A stretch of DNA of 64,000 bases from Heloderma charlesbogerti (taxonomy: Eukaryota > Chordata > Lepidosauria > Squamata > Helodermatidae), in NCBI GenBank assembly GCA_026122225.1, contig JANEZZ010001868.1, positions 310,001 through 374,000 on the forward strand. The letters run 5' to 3'. The notes beneath the pieces were generated by a model. It saw nothing but the letters and a program-made list of their open reading frames with translations, did not search any database and was not told the DNA's origin. Positions 22,081-34,689 of this stretch are shown piece by piece; the first letter of the stretch is position 1, and each line of letters begins with the position of its first letter. Position numbers and translations under genes: made by a program.

Positions 22081-22971
22081 TGAGATCTTCTGGTAAAACT
22101 TGGTAAAACTGCATATCAGAGCAGCTTCTAATGTTCACTGGGTGGACTAACCTGATTTGAGACTCAAATTAGACCACCGAGTGAACAACGGCAGAGTTTA
22201 ATGTTTCTGAAATAAGCACTATAGCTGCAAATGAAGTGATTTTAATCTTTTTTCAGTGTTGATGGGAGGAAAACGGTTAAAAATTTGCTACTTCTGTACT
22301 TCCCCACCCCTACAACAACATCGCACCCATTTTTCCGGAGGGAACAAACAGCGGGATAAACTCCGGGGGGAAAGTATAACATCCCCAACAGTGCAGAAAA
22401 TCAGCTGCAATTCTGTTTGTAGTTTACAGTGGAAGAGCCATGAACGGGGAGTGCTAGGGACCCGTCCGTCTCGAATGACCCCAAGGATCCCCACTGCAGT
22501 TTTGTAGCACTGAGCACCAAGAGATCCTCCTCCTTTTACACGATCTCAGTGGGAAACAGGATCTTTCCAAACAGAACCAGAGCAGAACGGAACTGTCACC
22601 ACTCTTACCCAAAATTTCTGGAGCACGCTATTACCAAAACTCCAGACAGTTTTTTTTATCCTGCAATTGCCCGCCTCATTCGTCAGATTTCACAGGGGGG
22701 CATTCACACCCTCCTGTGTTTTTTCAATGCTTCTTCTGTCTGGGTTTTTTCTGCCCACAGAAAATCTGCAAAGGAAGGGAAGGAGAAGAGCTGTGTGATG
22801 ATTTCGGACCAGTAGCACCTGGAGGCATCCGTCTGGGAGCACCCTGGACTGCCGATTTTGAAGGGGGGGCTTTGGGTGTTTAGGGGTTCAGTTCCCTGGC
22901 ACGGGGACCACATCCTCTCTGAACCAGTTCTGAAGGTTGGGTTCTGGTTCGGTTCAGCTCGACTACCTGCC
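22081..22971. other. Region upstream of gene B
   Basis: Presumed promoter and 5' UTR of gene B. I found no TATA box and no convincing interferon-response site, unlike gene A. Confidence 0.3.
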
Positions 22972-23214
22972 ATGATGGAAGGCTCGCCAAGTTTCCGGTG
23001 GGGCACCCGGAAGGCTTGGATGGCTGTGTCCACGATCGAATTTGTCATCATCCTCATCTTAGCAGCTGGGCTGGCTCACTTCGCGACCCACACGGATCAG
23101 GACCACGATGATCCAGAGAGCTGGCCAGACAGTGGCATGTTAGCTTCACTGGACAAAGTGAACAGGACCCTCCAAGTGGCCACGAAGCGCTGGGAATCTT
23201 GCCAGAACCAAACG
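22972..23214 (+). CDS. Gene B exon 1
   Basis: 81 codons, donor ACG|GTAGGC in phase 0. Two ATGs in a row (22972, 22975); either may be used. It ends ESCQNQT, echoing the Cys-Gln ending of gene A exons 1 and 2. Confidence 0.78.
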
Positions 23215-23535
23215 GTAGGCTGGGTTTGTTCATCTTTGGGGGTTCCCTTCCATCGCCAGCCCAAACTTTTATTCCGTGTGCAGCTTTTCCGCTGTTTTGT
23301 TTCTTTGTTTCCTGAAGGATGGTATGCGCGGAAGTGTTACAGTCTAGACAATGACAAACTGAGTGCCTGAGCAGCTGTCAGTCATGGCAGCCTTCAGGTT
23401 CTCTGCGTTTCTCAGAAAGGGAACAATAGTTCTGGAGGCAACAGACAGCTTTATACGGGGCATGTTTGCTTAAAAGTAAGTCCCAGTATGTTCAGTGGGG
23501 TTGCTCAGGGTGCATCAGATTACATATATATGAGT

Positions 23536-23606
<71 letters not shown>

Positions 23607-23621
23607 GATAGATAGATAGAT

Positions 23622-23662
<41 letters not shown>

Positions 23663-24038
23663 GTGATAGAAAGAAATCTATGATTTAAAGCATCAAACAG
23701 CACTTCAAACAAGTTCTGTTCTAGATCCCAGAAGGAAGCAGTTAATCATATGTCTCTGTGTGTGCAAGATAGAAAGACTAACAACAGAGTAATTTTAAAA
23801 TATATTTAGAAGCTAAAATTTTCAGCTTCTGCCCTCATCACTAGCCATGATATGAAATGGAAACCAAGAGAGTTTCATCACAGCTGCTAATAAAGGTGGA
23901 AGCTGAAACGTTTAGCATTAAATATATTTCAAAATTACCCTGTTGTTGGCCCGTCATTCTTATATAGTTTAACCTAAGACTGACCGGATCCATAGCAGAT
24001 CCAGAAACTCCTTGTTTCTTTGCTGTTGTGCTGCTTTA

Positions 24039-24079
<41 letters not shown>

Positions 24080-27000
24080 ATTAGTCACTAACATAGCAGG
24101 AAAACTGAAATCTTAAAGTCTTAAAGACTTTCAAGACTGTAGGGAGCTTACATCTTCATAGGGGTATGTTTGTTTTGTAGAAATGTTATCTTGTTTCCCT
24201 GCACCGCTTGCCATAGAGCTGGAAGGTGCCTCAGAGGTCATTTAGTCCAACCCCCTGTGGGTATAGCATTCCTTATAGGTGACCATCCGGGAACTAATGG
24301 CTATTAGACATTAGGGACCTGTTGTTGTTGTCTTCAAAATGTTGTATTCAACATCACTTTCAATCCTCGAAACACCGAGACCTGGAATGATATTATGGTT
24401 AGTTAAGAATGCATGATGCTGACATATCATTCCTTCTAATAGTGAATTCAACTGGTCCGTGCCAACAGGACTGTAGCCAGAATGGGACCACAAAGGAAAA
24501 GAGGGAGGTATTGGCCAGTTCGAGGGAACCCCAAAGTTTGCAGAAGGTAAAGGGGAAAAAAAACTTTCAGAAGAAAAGTGATGCCAAGTGTCTGTTGGGA
24601 CAGAAACAGTGGAACAATGGAATGGAGGGTTTCAGAAGAGGGCATGGCTGGCAGAAACAACATCACGGACATTGGAGCTGTGTCCTACATTGCAGAGCCT
24701 GTACTGAGCAGGGAGTTGGAATTCCAAGATCCCTTCCAAAATTATGATTCTATGACTATTACAGCTTTTTCTGTAAAATACATTTCTGGTTTATAAGGCC
24801 AGCAAAACAAAGAGTTCTGTTGGGTTATTTCTTTTATTGCTGTGAGAAATTTTTTGAGGTGTTTTGAATCTATTTCTTTTAATGACGGTTTTAACTCAGT
24901 TTATTTAATATTGGTTTTATTACCGTTAAGTCGCCTCGAGCACCATTTTGGGGGCATGGAAAGGTGGCATATAAATCAGATAAATAAATAAGATAACATT
25001 CACAACAGCACTAAGGAGTTCTTGTTCAGAGCTTTTTTGCAGCTATGCTGCTAGCAAAAAAGCAGCTCTGTTGCGCTTCTACGTTTGGGCACTGCTAGCT
25101 AAATGGCGAGCCTATGCCCATATGAATTTGCCCAGTTGTTAGGATCTGCCTTGGATTCCCTGCTTACCATCCTGCCTGTAAGATCAGTTCAGTTGGTGGG
25201 CGAGAAAGACCTTTTTGGCAGTGGCCCCCGGCTGTGCCCCCCCGCACCCCCCCCCCTCCGTGGTGGGTACTCTGCTGAAGTTCAAACACGTTTTAGAACC
25301 CCATCTGTTTTCAGGGGTGCTTTTTTTCTGAATTAGTCCTTTTAAATTTAACATGTTGCTGCAAAGATCTGAGTTTTTATTTATTAAGGGCATCATTCTT
25401 TTTTTTCTAATTTAGATTTAGATTTTCAGACATTAAGAAGTATCTTATTTATTTATAGTGCTTTTATTCTGCTCCTCAGCCAAAAAAGGCTCCCAGAGCA
25501 GCTTACAGTCAATGAACAAAGAAGACAGTCCCTGCCCTCAGGCTTACAACCTTAAAAAGACGTGACACACAAGGAAAAGGCGATGGGCAGGGAAGAGGGG
25601 AAAAAATATATAAAAATTAAGTACATCAATCCTTCCCTCAAAATCCTCCCCCACCCCCCAAAAAACCCTGAAAAATAAGTATAATAATATAGCAAATACA
25701 GCCACACACATAAATTGTCAAGATACCTGTAGATAATATAATTAAATGATTGTATCTCTTATGAATTGGTCCGTTTGTATATGAAATTAGAATTTACTAC
25801 ACCAGAAGTCCAGTTGATTAGTTGGGGGTCCATCTTCAACATTCAGATCGCGAAAACACATTAAGGGCGCAATCCTATGCAGGTTTAGACAGAAAAAAAG
25901 TCCTACAATTCCCAGCATTCCCCAGCCAGCAGCTTTTTTAGGCTGGTGGATGCTGGGAGTTGTAGGACGTTTGGGCTGTGGAATCCTGGGAGTTGTAGGA
26001 GTTTTTTCGCCTGGGGACTGCTGGGAGTTGTAGGAGTTTTTTCGCCTGGGGACTGCTGGGAGTTGTAGGAGTTTTTTCGCCTGGGGACTGCTGGGAGTTG
26101 TAGGGAGTTTTTTCGCCTGGGGACTGCTGGGAGTTGTAGGAGTTTTTTCGCCTGGGGACTGCTGGGAGTTGTAGGAGTTTTTTCGCCTGGGGACTGCTGG
26201 GAGTTGTAGGAGTTTTTTCGCCTGGGGAATGCTGGGAGTTGTAGGAGTTTTTTCGCCAGGGGACTGCTGGGAGTTGTAGGAGTTTTTTCGTCTGGGGAAT
26301 GCTGGGAGTTGTAGGAGTTTTTTCGTCTGGGGAATGCTGGGAGATGTAGGAGTTTTTTCGTCTGGGGAATGCTGGGAGATGTAGGAGTTTTTTCGTCTGG
26401 GGAATGCTGGGAGTTGTAGGAGTTTTTTCGTCTGGGGAATGCTGGGAGATGTAGGAGTTTTTTCGTCTGGGGAATGCTGGGAGATGTAGGAGTTTTTCGT
26501 CTGGGGAATGCTGGGAGATGTAGGAGTTTTTTCGTCTGGGGAATGCTGGGAGATGTAGGAGTTTTTTCGTCTGGGGAATGCTGGGAGATGTAGGAGTTTT
26601 TTCGTCTGGGGAATGCTGGGAGATGTAGGGTTTTCTGTCTAAACCTGCATAGGATCGCACTGTAAGAATGTTAAGAATGCCGTAATTTTAGGTCATCATT
26701 CATTATGGTTCAATGTTTGCAATGATTTTTGTGCTTCTGTCTGGCTTTATTGCAATTCAGGTTTTATTTTTATGTAAGGTCTATGTCCCAAAAGGAGGCC
26801 TATAAATACTTCTATAAAAATAAATACAAAAAGAGGCTTTTCCTGGTATTGTCTCTCCCTACGCCACTAGAAAGAATAGAAGCCCTCTCCCAGCCTCTCC
26901 ACCCTCCCTCCAGATCAAAATTACCGCAGTGGTCAAATTACGAGAGATGCCCATCGTGAAACCCAGAAGCCCTCCCCTGCAATTCCACCCCCATTAAAAC

Positions 27001-30000
27001 CCAATCGGGCCCACCCAAGCCTCTAAAAAGCAATAGCTACAGTCCTTTCTAGCTTCCTAATTCAAGCACTGGATTACTTGATCTCCATTTTTAAAGGACA
27101 CTTCCTCATTCAAAAAGATCAGAAAGACACATCAAAGTTTGTGCATGCCCACTGATTCCAGCAGATTCCCTCCAAGAGCAAACTTGTGTGGTGCGTGCCA
27201 ATAGGATCGGAGCCAAAACAGGTCCACTGAGAAACAAGAGAGGATCTGGATGCTTCAGAGGGGGGCATTTCTGCCTGTTGGCTGTGCTGGCTGAGGCAGA
27301 TGGGAGTTGAAGTCCAAAATCTTTGGAGTCTACAGCCAGGTTGGGGAAAGCTGTTCTAACTGAAGGGTCTTTTTTTCTCTTTTTGTTTGTCTTTCTTCGG
27401 CACAGAGAATGCTGGAAGCAAACACCTCCATCTTGAGCTCTGAAATGGCAAAGTTAAATACACGTTTGCACCTGCAGGAGTTAGAAAAGAGAGGTTTGGA
27501 AGGTAAGATACTCCCCCTGCCTTTCCTTACATGCTAGCGAACATACTTGGCTTTGCACGGATACAAATCGCCCTTAGTTTGACACAGCGAAGCCTTCATG
27601 CAAATGTATGTAGCTGTCAGAGTCAGACACACTGTGCCTGCCCTGTCTGAGTGAAGCTCCCCCCTGCCCTATAGCCCCCTGAGGGAGGGGTCTGCCATTC
27701 CATCCCCCTGGGAGGGAGCTGCCCCACAGCAGGGTGGGGGGCAGCTGTATAATTCTCTCCCTCTGAGTATTTCCCCGGCTTCAAACCAACTGCAAAGCTA
27801 TGTACTAGTTAGGGAAGTCTGCCATCTAGTGACTGAAGATGGTACACAGCAATACATTTAAATTAATTACAATTAATTAATGCATTTAAACAGGCAAATA
27901 ATGATGTGGTATGCACCCCTGGGGTCCCCCCAGTATGCATACAAAGATTCAGGAGCCTAGGTGTCAAGGTCCTGGAGCTATGGTGGTGACAGACAGACAG
28001 ATAGACAGATTTCAGGCCTTGGAGAGAGGTCTCTTGTTCCCTTGGGGAGCCAGAAAAGAAGGTCTGTATGTTGAATCATAGGTTAACAGGCATCCTTTCT
28101 GCCAAATGCAGTAAGGGGCAAACTACACATTATACTAGGGATGGCGCAGGAGCCCAATTCATTCCAGGAAACTGGCAGAACCGCCCCTTCCTGTACCCCC
28201 GAACTCTGTTCGCCAAGCCCCTGCTCCTGCTCGCCCCCTGCCCATGCTCAGCGAATGGCCTGCGCTCACCCCAGCGGCCTCATTGAGCTTTATTTTTGAG
28301 AAATAAAATGGCAATTGCAAAAATGCGCATATTGCTGCACACGTGAAAATGCGTGTTTTTGCAAATGCATATGTTTGCATATGTGCAAAAATGCACATTT
28401 TTAAAATGTGCATTTTGCATGCACACAAATGTGAGCCTTCGCCAAAAATGCGCATTGTGCACATGAGAATATGCGCATTCGCAGAAATGCGCATTTTCAC
28501 ACCTACAAAAACATGGGCATTTTTGCAATCACCATTTTATTTTTCAAAAAATGGCCACCACAGAGCTCAACCAGGCCACTGAGGCAAGGGCTCAAGTGTG
28601 ATTCAGGGACCGGCGGGCAGGGGCAGGGGCTGGGCTGGTATCCCAGACAGGGGTGATTTCGCACATCCCTACATTACACGCAAAGAATTCCCATCAACTT
28701 CTATTTTTGTATTTTCTGAAGCTGCGAAGCTTAATCAATGAAAGGATCAGATTAGTCAACTGGATGGCCAAATGTGAATTGCCAAAAAAGAGGTCAGGGA
28801 TTTGCATACAATTTGAATTTCCACCTGCTAATGTGGAACACTGTGACCAGGTGACCAGTTCACCTGCTGTTCAGCCTGCTGTCCAGGTGTGCTGGCCTGC
28901 TGTCCACACTGGCCTGCTGTCCACACTGGACAGTGCTGTCCACACTGGACAGGTGTGCTGTCCTGCTGTCCAGGTGTGCTGGCCTGCTGTCCACACTGTG
29001 ACCAGGTGACTGGTTCACCTGCTGTTCACCTGCTGTCCAGGTGTGCTGGCCTGCTGTCCACACTGTGACCAGGTGACCGGTTCACCTGCTGTTCAGCCTG
29101 CTGTCCAGGTGTAACTGGTGATGGTCAACAATTCTGACGGTTTTTTATGTATAAACTGGGCTTGGACTGGGGAGCCCTTCAGATAGAGAACAAATTGGTG
29201 ACCTTTCAAACAGAGGACTGGCCTGTGTGAAAAGGGGACATACAGCCAACCTCTTAGTCATTATCCCAATGGACTCATTATCCCAATGGACTAAAACTTC
29301 CTGATTCCTCAGGAAGGTAATTTTCCAAAAACTAACACTGTATATTCTAAACAGAAGTGCTCACACAAAAGAAATGTGGAGGGCATGCCTCTTAAAAGAG
29401 CTATCTTCCACTGAATGCCTCTTCTAAGATGATGCAGTGCCTCCTGCACTCACACACGAGTCCATCCGTGAAAAACCAGTGAACCTAGAATTCCATTCAA
29501 TGGTGGAAACAAGGGACGGGTGTCTGGCTCGGGGAAATTTGGTCATCAACAGGATGGGGGGGCAGCATATTTTAGGGACACCAATTGCTGTTTGGGACAT
29601 AACAGTTCCTCTGTCTTTTCCCCACTTGGCAGACCAGCTCATGCTCTTGAGAAACTGGACACAGCTGCTCCAGGGTCTAAAGTAAGTTGGCAATGAGGTT
29701 CTGGCTTCTGTTGTGGTGCGGGTCAGACCAAATTAAGATCCAGTGAGGGAGTGGATCTTCTGATTTTTTATTTAAATCTTAAATTAACAGGGGGAGGAGA
29801 ATCGGATTGGGTACTGTGGCAAGGGGTCAGGATGTATGTTCTGTCTGAGTTTCACGGATCATCAGGCGTCTTTCATCCTGTTGTCTGCTCCTTGACGGGA
29901 TGTATGCATATTTGCCGAAATCCCCGCAAAAGTTAAAACAAAAAAATGATCCACGAGTCCGCACGGCTTGGAAAAAGCCAGTTTGCTGTGGAATCCACAG

Positions 30001-31572
30001 TGCGTTCCTAGAAATCCGAACTCATTTGAACCTGTTGTAGATTTCCCCAACATCTCTGGTGAGGAATTAACCCTTCCCCAACCCAAATCTCCTTCCCTGC
30101 TGCCGCCATTGCTTGCTGGAGAAAAAAGTCAGGTACTGGTATAGTTCTAGAGGTGACATGTGTTTGCGGGTTCCTTAACCCCTTCCCTCGGACGACCAAT
30201 CGCTTTTCTGGCTTCCCAGCTTTTCCGCACTTTCCCCCCAATTCGGAAAGACAGAAATGCTTGTCCTGAAGCTCAGACCAGATCAACACCTTGTGTCATG
30301 TTGTTACGATCCCATCATGGTAAAACTATATCCCTCTTGCACATTTATACCTCATAGGACACACTGTGACATTTGTTGAGGGGGTTGGATAATGTGGAAT
30401 AAAAAGCAGGAAATAACACTGCAAGCTCAATACCATAAAGCAGTAGTGTAGATCTAGCCTTAGCTCCTGGCAGTAACAGCTTTTAGCTCAGTTATGCTGG
30501 CGTTCTGGCCCCGCCCCTTTTGAGCTTGGCCCCACCCACCATTGGTATGCAGCCGCTAAGAGTGTCACTGAAATGGCGGTCCACCTTTGGGTCCTGTCTC
30601 AGTAGAAGGCAGCTTCATATCTGTCAGGGTGCTTTGATTTGCTTTGTTGTTGTTGTTGTTCAGTCGTTCAGTCGTGTCCAACTCTTCGTGACCCCATGGA
30701 CCATAGCACGCCAGGCCTTCCTGTCCTGCGCTCTCTCCCGGAGCGTGCTCAAGTTCATATTCATTGCATCCGTGAAGCTATCCAGCCATCTCATCCTCTG
30801 CCGTCCCCTTCTCCTTTTGCCTTCAGTCTTTCCCAGCATCAGGGTCTTTTCCAGGGAGTTTTCTCTTCGCATTAGGTGGCCAAAATATTGGAGCTTCAGC
30901 TTCATTATCTGTCCTTCCAATGAGCAGTCAGGGTTGATTTCCTTTAGGATGGACTGATTTGACCTCCTTGCAGTCCAGGGGACTCATAAGAGTCTTCTCC
31001 AGCACCACAGTTTGAAAGCATCGATTCTTCAGCGCTCAGCCTTCCTTATAGTCCAGCTCTCACAGCCATACATTACTACTGGGAAAACCATAGCTTTGAT
31101 TAGACGGACCTTTGTCGGCAAGGTGATGTCTCTGCTTCTTACTATGCTGTCTAGGTTTGCCATAGCTTTCCTCCCAAGGAGCAAGCGTCTTTTAATTTCA
31201 TGGCTACAGTCACCGTCTGCGGTGATCTTGGAGCCCAGGAAAGTAAAATCTGTCATTGCTTAATCCACCCAAATAAAAGGCAGGGGCACTGCCTTGGTGA
31301 AGTTGAGCTCTGAAAGGATGCAACCTTCCCAGCATTCCCCACAATGGTCGATTGCCCTTGGCTGGTGTTTTCTGGTGTTTTGGCCACCAACTGATTGAGT
31401 CTCTCTCTCTCTCTCTCTCTCTCTCCCTCTCCATTGTAGCAACCAACAGAAGGAGATCATCGGACATTTTCACCGGCAGCAAGACAGACTGTCTAGCGAT
31501 GGCAGCAGCATCTGTCTCTGCAGCGGCCTGGTGTTGCCGGTGCTGGCCTTCACAGTGACCATTTGGGCTTGA
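22972..31572 (+). CDS. Gene B: short tetherin-like membrane protein with GPI signal (4 exons)
   Basis: Seen: exons 22972-23214, 27406-27502, 29633-29681 and 31440-31572 join to 174 codons (173 aa plus TGA), phases 0,1,2. Residues 1-16 are a short tail (MMEGSPSFRWGTRKAW) without tyrosine; about 17-38 form the membrane segment (VIILILAAGLAHF core); an acidic linker HTDQDHDDPE follows. Sequons are at N64, N79, N87 and N121; Cys at 77, 155 and 157. The last 16 residues (SGLVLPVLAFTVTIWA) are a GPI-type tail after the small residues SSDGSS. Length is close to human BST2. Known: this is the tetherin architecture. Inference: a paralog of gene A that has lost or never had the YxxL sorting motif. The coiled coil is short, so tethering could be weaker or the gene may do something else. 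Confidence 0.75.
23525..23662. repeat. Compound microsatellite (TA)n(CA)n(GATA)n
   Basis: About 50 bp of TA, then CA, then GATA, in gene B intron 1. Confidence 0.95.
24041..24076. repeat. (GA)n microsatellite
   Basis: Pure GA run of about 35 bp. Confidence 0.95.
24469..24546 (+). other. Possible unused or alternative gene B exon (phase 0-0)
   Basis: An open 26-codon stretch lies between acceptor-like GTGCCAACAG and donor-like CAGAAG|GTAAAG. It encodes DCSQNGTTKEKREV onward with a sequon. Phase 0-0 would let it be included without a frameshift, like gene A exon 2. The pyrimidine tract is weak and CR1-derived DNA follows shortly, so chance is quite possible. Confidence 0.22.
24860..25000 (+). 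mobile_element. L2-like LINE 3' tail
   Basis: aagtcgcctcgagcaccatt, ggcatataaatcagataaat. Confidence 0.55.
25861..26666. mobile_element. Palindromic TTAA MITE expanded by an internal 35-bp minisatellite
   Basis: Outer arms cctatgcaggtttagacaga (25874 on) and tctgtctaaacctgcatagg (26634 on) belong to the family at 7900. Between them, 25984-26630 holds about 18 copies of a 35-bp unit (gctgggagttgtaggagttt plus tttcgcctgggga) in two main variants, cgcctgg and cgtctgg. Confidence 0.85.
27406..27502 (+). CDS. Gene B exon 2
   Basis: 97 nt, phase 0 to 1. Acceptor CTTCGGCACAG, donor GAAG|GTAAGA. Encodes RMLEANTSILSSEMAKL onward (heptad-like, sequon NTS). Its length is identical to gene C exon 2. 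Confidence 0.78.
28136..28671. mobile_element. TAGGG-type hAT-like foldback MITE (gene B intron 2)
   Basis: 536 bp, ends TAGGGATG / CATCCCTA, flanked by 8-bp near-repeats cattatac / cattacac. Large imperfect palindrome around many ATGCGCATTTT-like words. Confidence 0.75.
28850..29115. repeat. Minisatellite of CAGGTG / CTGTCCA words
   Basis: Variable repeats of cctgctgtccaggtgtgctgg and gtccacactgg, with accaggtgac blocks, in gene B intron 2. Confidence 0.85.
29633..29681 (+). CDS. Gene B exon 3
   Basis: 49 nt, phase 1 to 2. Acceptor CCCCACTTGGCAG, donor AA|GTAAGT. Encodes DQLMLLRNWTQLLQGLK with sequon NWT. Confidence 0.7.
30644..31262 (-). mobile_element. Bov-B (RTE) LINE 3' end, reverse, in gene B intron 3
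   Basis: Minus strand encodes TDFTFLGSKITADGDCSHEI and YGCESWTIRKAE; the end cagtcgtgtccaactcttcg with (GTT)n is the Bov-B tip. Confidence 0.9.
31400..31435. repeat. (CT)n tract forming the acceptor of gene B exon 4
   Basis: About 28 bp of CT directly before ctctccattgtag. Confidence 0.9.
31440..31572 (+). CDS. Gene B exon 4 (GPI signal, stop TGA)
   Basis: Acceptor CTCCATTGTAG after a (CT)n tract, entered in phase 2. Encodes NNQQKEIIGHFHRQQ, the Cys pair ICLC, then the hydrophobic tail ending TIWA-stop. Confidence 0.78.
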
Positions 31573-31733
31573 GGTCTCAAGCAGAGGCAAAGAGAACCCG
31601 TCATTGCTCAAGCCGACGGGCTGAGCCAATGCCAGGACAGGACCTTGGCCAAAACTCCTGTTTTTCTTCTCTGGCGTGGTTTGCAAGGGATTCTGCATTT
31701 TTATTTGTTATTTATGTCCTGCTTTTCTCTTCA

Positions 31734-31739
31734 AATAAA
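31734..31739 (+). terminator. Gene B polyadenylation signal AATAAA
   Basis: AATAAA about 160 bp after the gene B stop, followed by a GT-rich stretch (ccttgtgctgctg). Confidence 0.65.
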
Positions 31740-31824
31740 GCCTTGTGCTGCTGAATTCTCTGAGCCGGGAGATGTTTCCAGGGACAGCACTGCAGGGAGT
31801 TTGGTTTCCTGTGGAGGGGAGAGG

Positions 31825-32180
31825 TTGGGGCCAGCAGCAAGGGTAGGCATGGCTGGGCAGCTGCTGAGGGCTCACATCCCGGCAGGGGCCCACCAAGAAG
31901 AGCCCCCTGGAGTTGTTCCTCCTCTTCCCCAATGCAACTTGCCTGTTCCTCTACCTCTCGCTCTGCCCACGGTGGTGGTGAGCAGGAGATGCCACGGCTG
32001 ACTTGTTCCCTGGCTCTCTGCCTGTCAAGCACGCAAGTGCTGGCAAGGAGGAGGAAGAGGAGAAGGGGGGAGCAAGCGCAGCCAGTAAAAATGGGGGTGA
32101 GAAGGCAGACGCGCTGTGGGAGGGAGCCCACTGAGGGTGTCTTGCCCCAAGGGCCCTCGAACCCTGGAGCCGGCACTAGA
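31825..32180 (+). mobile_element. MITE of the AGTGCCGGCTC family
   Basis: gggtaggcatggctgggcag ... accctggagccggcact; closest relative at 11247-11612. Confidence 0.55.
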
Positions 32181-34689
32181 AGAGTTCCCCGGAGGTTTAT
32201 GGGGGTTCCCCCGTAATATTGGGTTCATTCATAAGTATGCAAGTAGAGCACAGGTGGACCTTAAGGACACCTAGGAAGCAGGAGATCTCTCTCTCTCTCT
32301 CTCCTTAGTTGGGGAGGGGGCAGCGATGGTGTGTCGCGTACCCATGCTCTAAACTTCCCACACCTAGCACCTGGCAGATGTGTTGGACTATGTCTCCTTT
32401 CACCCCATGAGGGCATCAGGGTAGCTTAGGGGGGCAGAGGGCAGGCTGCATGGCCAGGCCCCTGGAGAAAAGTCCAGGGGGTACTGCCACTGCTGGCCCC
32501 ACACAAACTCATGCACACTTGAACACAAACACACATGAACACACACACTCTAGGGATGCTGGAGAAATTCAAGACGGACTAAAATGAGCTCAGATTTCTA
32601 AGAATCCGACCTGTGGAATTCGCTGCGGAGCAACCCCCTCAGGCCACGCAAAGTCCATGGACTCTTGGAATTTGTTTTACTTTCCCCCCAAAATTTACGT
32701 ATTTATTTGTAAAAAAATACGCAAATTTCTCCTGAGGAAAAGCTGAATGGAATGGGGGACAATATGACAAATGTTACATACTAAGGTAAGTTATGTAAAT
32801 TGTTATGAAACCTCTCGTATTTATTTGCGTATTTTCCCACATGACGAAAAGAAACAATTTGCTTCCGTCTGTGAGCGGACGATGGAACAAAAGGCACCTG
32901 ACCGAAAGACAAATGGAGTGCATTTTACACAGCCCTTACATCCCTACAGTACACACGCAAAGTGCACAGAAAACACACACATGAACACACACAAATACAA
33001 ACAGAAGCACACACATAAACCTACAAAAACACCCACATGGAAGCACACCAAAACGCACTCAAAACTCATGAACATACAACACACATGAATACGCAAAAAA
33101 ACGCAACACATATACACACGCAAAAATGTACACAAAACGCACATGTACATGCACAAAAACACAAAACATGAGCACAGGAAAACACAACATGCAGAAACAA
33201 CACACAAGCATCTGCTGTCTGAGGAGGCTGCCTCACACTTCCTAATGGTAGGGGCGGCCCTGGTGCTGCCCCAGTCATGTTCTGGAGTGGACAGGACATG
33301 TGCACCTGCCATGCCTCACAGAGACAGGGCATACTATGCTGTCAAGTGTCAAGCAATGCACAGCGATGGCAAAAATTTAATTGCGCCGTCTGCTTATCTC
33401 CTTCCCTTCCTGGGTCTCTGGATTACAGATGCGAAACGGTCAGTAGCAAAGCAGAAATGACATTGTTTTTAAACAAATTGACACAGGGTGGAAAAACTGC
33501 TGTGGGCTTGTGGAGAGGTCCTGACCTGTCGCCAAAAACAGCACCACATCTACACCCACACAAGACCAGACCTTCCTGCGGGATACCTGCATGATCTTGG
33601 GCAGCTCAGATTCTGCTTAATAATGCTTGGTTATTTCATTTACACACACTCTTGAGAAGAGTGGGTAATTAATATATGGAAAGTGCAGGCCTAGATAGTC
33701 TTAAAAGGAGTTATTCGGGGGGGGGGACTGTTTTAGGTGAGGGACCATAATTGCGCCCCACAGGGATGGTGTCAGTGGGTTCGGCCAAACCCATTGGGCA
33801 AACCATATGGGGAACCTCCACAGGCCAAATAAGCCCCACACTTTTTATTTTTAAAAAAAATTATATTTTATTTTATTTACACGATAAACATTCCCCGCCC
33901 CGGCCTAATGAACAGAGGCAAAGTGGTCTGTTAAAGATTATTAGCCATAGATCAAACCTCGTGCTCAGAAGCAGTGTATCACAGAATACTGGGGGCGGGG
34001 AAAGACATTCGTTCCATTTGCTCGGTGGATGTCCCTCACTTCACACTGAACCAACGCAATCCGCCTGTGCACCCAACCTATTCTAGCTTTCCTCTGTGTT
34101 GAGAGAGACATGGTGTTCTGTGCCTCTCTCAGCATGGAAAAAAGTACTTGGCCGAACCTCTTCCTGACGCCAGTAGAGTGCCTTCTTATCTCTGCCTGGG
34201 TCTCTCATGTAGCAGCTTGGAGGCTGAGTCCACAGGCTGGATTAGGCCCACAAAATGGGGTTTCTGCACCCCTGTGCCACAGGACCATGCTGCCTGTGAA
34301 TCTTGGGTCTCTCATCGAGCAGGGCTGCTCTCCTGTACAGCATTGACATTTTCCAAAATGGACTGGCGTGCGGTTTGGAGGTGTATGCAGTGAGGTCCCC
34401 TCCGTGTCTATTTGTGACGAGAACTGAAATGACTAGGTGTGCTGTGCCAAGGCTTCTGTCATGTTCCTAGTCCTCAACACACTCCAGGAAACAAGGCTTC
34501 AGGCTAACTCTATTAGTCAACGACCAGCTTCTTTACAAATTCTAGGAAACTCTTACTGCATAAAACCAGCTCATCGACAGCTTTGGGAAGGAAACTCAAG
34601 AACTTTGGGGCCCAGATAGTTTTCTCATCCATCCTTCCAGTAGTTAGAAGAGGGATAGAAAGGGAATGAAAAATACTCTGGGTGAATGA
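32181..34689. other. Intergenic between genes B and C, no gene recognised
   Basis: Holds an ACAC-rich cryptic repeat (32925-33200). The frames there are repeat translations. The rest is unrecognised. Confidence 0.4.
32925..33200. repeat. Cryptic ACACA-rich repeat
   Basis: Irregular acacacatgaacacacac and acaaaaacac words. Confidence 0.85.

Noticed and set aside
25984..26630. CRISPR-like regular array
   Set aside because: Units are directly abutting with no variable spacers, and the DNA is vertebrate.
25938..26660. 240-codon open frame on the minus strand (repeated SQHSPDEK-type words)
   Set aside because: It is the translation of the 35-bp minisatellite; because 35 is not a multiple of 3, all frames cycle together and stay open by chance of composition.
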